Assembly: GCA_022844585.1 (NCBI GenBank)
Contig: JALHLM010000060.1
Coordinates: 1-16,558 of the forward strand
Origin: Pirellulales bacterium
GTDB lineage: Bacteria; Planctomycetota; Planctomycetia; Pirellulales; JALHLM01
DNA length: 16,558 bases
Reading direction: 5' to 3'
In this document: positions 15,001 through 16,558 of the stretch, piece by piece
Position numbering within the stretch: the stretch's first letter is position 1
How the letters are laid out: every line of letters begins with the position of its first letter
The notes under the pieces: model-generated
What the model was told of the DNA's origin: nothing
What the model saw: only the letters and a program-made list of their open reading frames with translations
Databases searched by the model: none
Made by a program: the position numbers and the translations under genes

Positions 15001-16558
15001 GGCAGCAACTGTTCTACGATTCGCTCGACGGCGATTTCGACGCCGTGTTCGTGTCGATCTTCGATCCATTCAACAATCAGATTCGTACCTCGAACGCGGA
15101 TGCGGATTCCAGCGTGCTGCCCCTGGCGGTCGATGGCACGTACACCGTCGTGATCTACGGGAATACGGCGAACGCCGATTTCAGTTTCCGTTTGCAGGAC
15201 CTGGCCGACGCGACGCCGCTCGTGTTGGGCGATGTCGTTTCGGGCCAGACGGCGTTCGGGCGCGATACGGTGAGTTTCACCTTTGATGCGGTCGCGGGGC
15301 AGGCGTACTACTTCAATGGCCTCGACGGCGACGGGACGCAGGTCTCCGTGCAGAACGAGGATTTTCAATCGGTTTACCAGCGCAACAGCGTGCCCGAGGA
15401 CGGCATGTTCATCGCCAATTCGACGGGACGACACTATGTTTTCCTGGTCGGTCGGAACAACGCGCCGGACGACTACAGCTTCCGGCTCAGCGATCTCGCC
15501 GCGGCGCCGAGCTTCGTTTACGGAGACGACGTTTCCGGCACGCTCCCGTTGGGCATCGAGAACCAGGTGTTTCGATTTGAAGGCGAGGCCGGGCAACGCA
15601 TCTACTACGATGGCATGGACGGCGACAATGACAATGTTGGTATTCGCGTACTGAGCCCCTCGGGCGTGACCTATCGAACCACGAACAGCGACTTCGACTC
15701 AGGTCCCTTTGCGCTCGGCGAAACCGGCACGCACTTCCTGGTGATCGAAGGGAACGCCGCGCCCGGCGCTAACTTCCGCTTCCGGTTGCTCGACGCCGCG
15801 GACGCTCCGCTGCTTACGTTCGACACCGACATCCTCTCCACGCTCAATCCCGGCAACGAAACCGAACTGTATCGCATCGCGGGCGTGCCTGGCGACTCGA
15901 TTCTGTTCGACAGCTCTTCGACCATCAACGACCTGGCGAGCTGGTCGTTGATCGATCCGGCGAACCGCGGCGCTTTCGGCGGCAATCAGGTCACCGACTT
16001 CACGTCGACGTTGTTGTACCCGGGCGAGTACATCCTGGTCGTCTCCGGAAATCGGATCGCCCCGGGGGATTATTCTTTCCGCGCGACGCAGACAACATTG
16101 CCGAGCGCGCCGCTGACCGGCTTTGGCGTGGAACAAGTCGCGGAACTGGAGATCGGCGAGTCGGCGACGTTCAATTTCTCCGCGCCGATCGGGCGGCTGA
16201 TGTATCTCGACGTGTTGCAGAGCACGTTCGCGGTGCCCACGCATACGATCACGCTGGACGCGGGCCAGACGTATTTGCTGCGCGACGCGCTGGGGAACAA
16301 CGATCTTACCGGCACGGTAATTACTTCCGACAAGCCGGTGGCGGCTTACGGCTCGCACCTGTGCGCGTTCGTGCCGGACTTCACCGGCTTCTGCGACAAC
16401 CTGGTCGAACAATTGCCGCCGACCGACGCCTGGGGCCGAGAGTTCGTCACGGTCCCGCTGGCGACACGGCTTAACGGCGATACGTTCCGCTTCCTGGCAC
16501 AGGACGACGGCACGGAGGTCCGCGTCAATGGCACGCTCGTGGCGACGTTACTGAGCGG
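9045..16558 (+). CDS. Giant multidomain surface protein, 3' end beyond the window
   Basis: There are 2,504 complete codons and no stop. The start is fixed by an in-frame TAA at 9036-9038, with GGAAG at 9031-9035 and the first ATG at 9045. I read the frame through to the right edge without a break. Domains in order: Arg-rich N-terminus with the planctomycetal export-type motif RLEARQLL (24-31); four DUF4214-like repeats (39-236); a DUF4114-like domain (about 270-405, with GDKDFNDIVLQFEF from 392); two cadherin/He_PIG-type Ig domains (415-511, 513-608); another beta-sandwich (about 610-770); a Pro/Ser-rich linker ending LPLPPLPPP; the first part of an IgGFc-binding N-terminal domain (843-989); 1,407 residues of 100-residue PPC-like repeats (990-2396); and the second part of the IgGFc domain (2397-2504 on). 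There is no ordinary signal peptide, which is usual for this class. It is probably exported and acts in adhesion or as a surface coat. The exact role is unknown. Confidence 0.93.
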   Translation, partial: MSMQRLRKLVSRRKQRDCQLRTERLEARQLLFGTPLGQFVDAAYQDVLERRAESGGLEFWSGLLGTNAISRADVSRSILSSAEYTRGEVSDLYTELLGRPADAGGLNFWAAAVQGGTSLLDVEAGFLGSNEYFANHGGANASFVAAAYQDILGRPAATSESTYWLGQLGSISRQQVARQIIYSPENLQQEVNGWYQVYLHRGADAGGLAYWTNLLSSGTNPTAIQTGFLASPEYYERETAPAIRVPSAQGTTVPTTIHWGGNTDLRSEVGLFVVENDAGVVGGLAPGHQDYVQAALSSASRQVIFTKDQAPTNTSVTPGSLPGSTTLNLPAGALLGMYLVQNGAAADALPPVPRASRPNVFFSFPTGNGDAFDHYRYGNYIVVGIEDLTSGGDKDFNDIVLQFEFPDEGTSPPVNQPPVLAAIADQTIPEEAPWQFQVSATDADGPASAIRYSLDAASTALGIAIDPVTGLITWTPNEAQGPGTYSLIVRASDGANPAGVGERTFLVTVTELNRPPVLADIPSRTVDAGQNVSITAAATDPDLPANTLLYSLDTATAPVGATIDPATGVITWTPTPEQAGQSFTVTVRVSDQGSPALTDETQFTLTVDDCKFDSDPEAWTSFEDGGSETEAGTTSVAEMAATLVEGDSFVVGIQREIVIPAAASQLRFSIFDDVFDTTSSGEIRDAFEAALVDDQGRSVVLPFADGRDAFFNLTEGLPAAMGPGVAFDGNTVVVDLSGVTVSNARLIFRLVNNDADTESTVSLTCVRVEALAAPLLAPSPLVQSNSTATNQSPSAASNSTPMGPALPAGVMPRSAPTGASTVTTQDLPLPPLPPPIYAFAIDNRGTDFWLGFADNLLEGGNQATKTLFITGDIATTGNVSVPGLGFSQDFVVNPGEVTAVVLPTQVEVETIAAIQDLGIHVVADDEVTVYGLNRAQNTTDAFLALPTDSLGTEYMNLTYQNDGFFLAFIAGTQLLIVGAQDDTQVTIDPGRYSLPTPNSNATLTGPNNNTIVGITNGVDSNLITTDRAGNYSLNVTPPTIGYAGTYRFRLLDLATNSTPIAIGQTIAGSLPNGQDTLVYRFAGTTGQRLFIDGQNPGFTPNSFYRVVSPSGVVLSQINLENNSELLTLTETGDFYVLVSTAVGTPVNFSFRVLDVVDATPIALNTVIDDTIPVGARRTDVYQLDGVAGQQLAFDGQSIGRGMDVIVYTPAGAQLTTFDSADDRFPVTLPVSGAYLIAVDGRVPGQDYSFQVLDLADATQIAFETVNSAATTLPKELAVFAFDGVAGQELQFDALSAVGIDLQVFGPSGTTQFFGRTNNDSDVWALPATGTYQIFVLNLATTPTAFPFRLLDLVNAEDYVLDSTVTGNLDAFQSKAYRFDLSVGVPLFYDGLDGDFDNVRTRVIGPNGALVGPSFNADSDSGIARSTSGGTGYMFVSNDQVTPADFGLRLHDLSNAPALALDTDVTANLPTGREAVVYRVDASVGDRLIYDGRVGSGSSPVRLIGPSGSAIFQANSNSDSPATTIVEEGEHYLFVFGGVNGATNVEFRMHDVANAPVLPLGVDTQVTLNPGAALTAYRLNATAGQRITLDNLAVSANGAGSWILVAPNNAAVIQRNLEVDFAADLTQTGEYLLVFQGNGAQPTVQATFRATVTTSAPVAPAGFGTTQTLTIAAGQTATYQFSGSAGTVIYLDSLNPTNQGLRVDLRDPSGVNLINASDFTDQGPFTLPSSGTYSVALSGVLASQSGNYTFRVLDLSTSPALTFGALTEGTLPPLAAAVYQFPAAVGDSYYYNGVDTDFDNMLASVVLPSGVRATQLNADSDTRITPINETGTSYVIIQNNLNATPDYRFRLVNLGDAPTIALGDLVTGTFPVGTELLAYQFDAVAGQTLIYDGLDNDFDNASAQLLGPGGVQPFFINSDQQFGPFVLTQSGTYTLLLQANTTAGANFSFRMLDASAPPEIQIGDVVAGNVGASGREVKFFSFDASAGQQLFYDSLDGDFDAVFVSIFDPFNNQIRTSNADADSSVLPLAVDGTYTVVIYGNTANADFSFRLQDLADATPLVLGDVVSGQTAFGRDTVSFTFDAVAGQAYYFNGLDGDGTQVSVQNEDFQSVYQRNSVPEDGMFIANSTGRHYVFLVGRNNAPDDYSFRLSDLAAAPSFVYGDDVSGTLPLGIENQVFRFEGEAGQRIYYDGMDGDNDNVGIRVLSPSGVTYRTTNSDFDSGPFALGETGTHFLVIEGNAAPGANFRFRLLDAADAPLLTFDTDILSTLNPGNETELYRIAGVPGDSILFDSSSTINDLASWSLIDPANRGAFGGNQVTDFTSTLLYPGEYILVVSGNRIAPGDYSFRATQTTLPSAPLTGFGVEQVAELEIGESATFNFSAPIGRLMYLDVLQSTFAVPTHTITLDAGQTYLLRDALGNNDLTGTVITSDKPVAAYGSHLCAFVPDFTGFCDNLVEQLPPTDAWGREFVTVPLATRLNGDTFRFLAQDDGTEVRVNGTLVATLLS
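9159..9753 (+). repeat. Four DUF4214-like repeats in the giant protein
   Basis: Residues 39-236 hold four copies of a helical unit of about 50 residues. Their cores are AYQDVLERRAESGGLEFW, LYTELLGRPADAGGLNFW, AYQDILGRPAATSESTYW and WYQVYLHRGADAGGLAYW, each followed by a segment ending near a SxEY-like motif (SAEY, SNEY, SPEN, SPEY). The third copy has lost the GGL turn. DUF4214 is common in secreted and S-layer-like bacterial proteins, and its function is not established. Confidence 0.85.
11571..12011 (+). other. First part of an IgGFc-binding N-terminal domain (within the giant protein)
   Basis: Residues 843-989 begin NRGTDFWLGFADN and continue with the family hallmarks LFITGD, GNVSVPGLGFSQDF, GIHVVADDEVTVYGLNR, TDAFLALPTDSLGTEYM and AGTQLLIVGAQDDTQVTIDP. 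The match stops at VTIDP, where a normal member would pass through a short loop into the next strand. Here the repeat array begins instead. Confidence 0.8.
12012..16232 (+). repeat. Array of 100-residue PPC-like repeats, 14 unit equivalents
   Basis: The unit is about 100 residues and ends in a strand of the form [YF]xFR[LVM]xD[LVA]. The Asp (or equivalent) codons lie at 12198, 12504, 12801, 13095, 13395, 13692, 13995, 14301, 14598, 14898, 15198, 15492, 15792 and 16089. That gives 13 full units of 98-102 residues, mean period 299 bp. A C-half unit precedes the first boundary and an N-half follows the last. Each unit runs: GxxxxGTLPxG, VYRFDAVAGQ, an YYDGLDGDFDN-type acidic loop, LxGPSG, NxDSD, TxTGxYxLxV, then the closing strand. 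This matches the pre-peptidase C-terminal (PPC) type of beta-sandwich. Units 4, 8, 9, 10 and 12 keep the acidic loop best. Units 1-3, 5-7 and 13 have lost it. Two units share an 18-base identical stretch (13215-13232 and 15024-15041). Confidence 0.85.
16233..16558 (+). other. Second part of the IgGFc-binding domain, continuing past the window
   Basis: From residue 2397 the sequence is VPTHTITLDAGQTYLLRD, then TGTVITSDKPVAAYGSHLC, FCDNLVEQLPPTDAWGREF, VTVPLATRLNGDTFRFLAQD and VRVNGTLVAT. These are the hallmarks of the second half of the same IgGFc-binding N-terminal domain whose first half ends at 12011. Cysteines 2440 and 2450 are at the usual places. The domain is not finished at the right edge. 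Confidence 0.8.

Noticed and set aside
12804..15596. A 930-codon open frame on the minus strand
   Set aside because: It has the same shadow character, and its apparent periodicity mirrors the 100-residue repeats on the plus strand.
12012..16232. CRISPR-like array, because of regular spacing
   Set aside because: The 299-bp period is a protein repeat in one open frame; repeats are diverged and there are no short identical repeats with spacers.

Overview
The window reads as chromosomal DNA of a planctomycete (Planctomycetota, probably the Pirellulales side, though the order is a guess). Four things point there. The base composition is high in GC. The giant protein begins with a short Arg-rich stretch ending in an LExRxLL motif, as planctomycetal extracellular proteins do. 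There is an alginate-export-type porin and a membrane-anchored PP2C phosphatase. Most of the coding space goes to secreted, beta-rich proteins.

Layout. Positions 1-60 are probably the 3' end of an upstream gene, followed by a strong hairpin (63-101). A plus-strand pair follows: an exported protein with a concanavalin-like N-domain and a TolB/PD40 beta-propeller (364-1854), then 43 bp later an exported protein with a small beta-sandwich and a probable glycosidase-like propeller (1898-3307). The gap 3308-3574 holds an inverted pair of CACGAANNN repeats. A minus-strand secreted protein of a conserved uncharacterised family occupies 3575-4633. It diverges from an outer-membrane porin (5048-6826), and the 414-bp gap between them carries a perfect 16-bp palindrome. 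The porin gene ends with a textbook intrinsic terminator (6916-6956). A PP2C phosphatase with membrane segments lies at 7293-8615.

The last 45% of the window is one open reading frame starting at 9045 and running off the right edge, with 2,504 complete codons and no stop. Any gene list that requires a stop codon misses it. In order it encodes a planctomycetal N-terminal motif, four DUF4214-like repeats, a DUF4114-like domain, two cadherin-like Ig domains, a further beta-sandwich and a Pro/Ser-rich linker. An IgGFc-binding-protein N-terminal domain follows, apparently cut in two by about 1,407 residues of a very regular 100-residue PPC-like repeat. The insert holds 13 full units plus a C-half at its start and an N-half at its end. 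The two half-units add up to one unit, so the insert is a whole number of repeats (14) placed in a beta-hairpin loop of the host domain. This is the most unusual item in the window.

No single operon or defence system is visible. The genes share a cell-envelope and secretion theme: porin, exported propellers, giant surface protein, and a transmembrane Ser/Thr phosphatase that may sense or regulate at the membrane. Functional links between neighbours are inference from position only.
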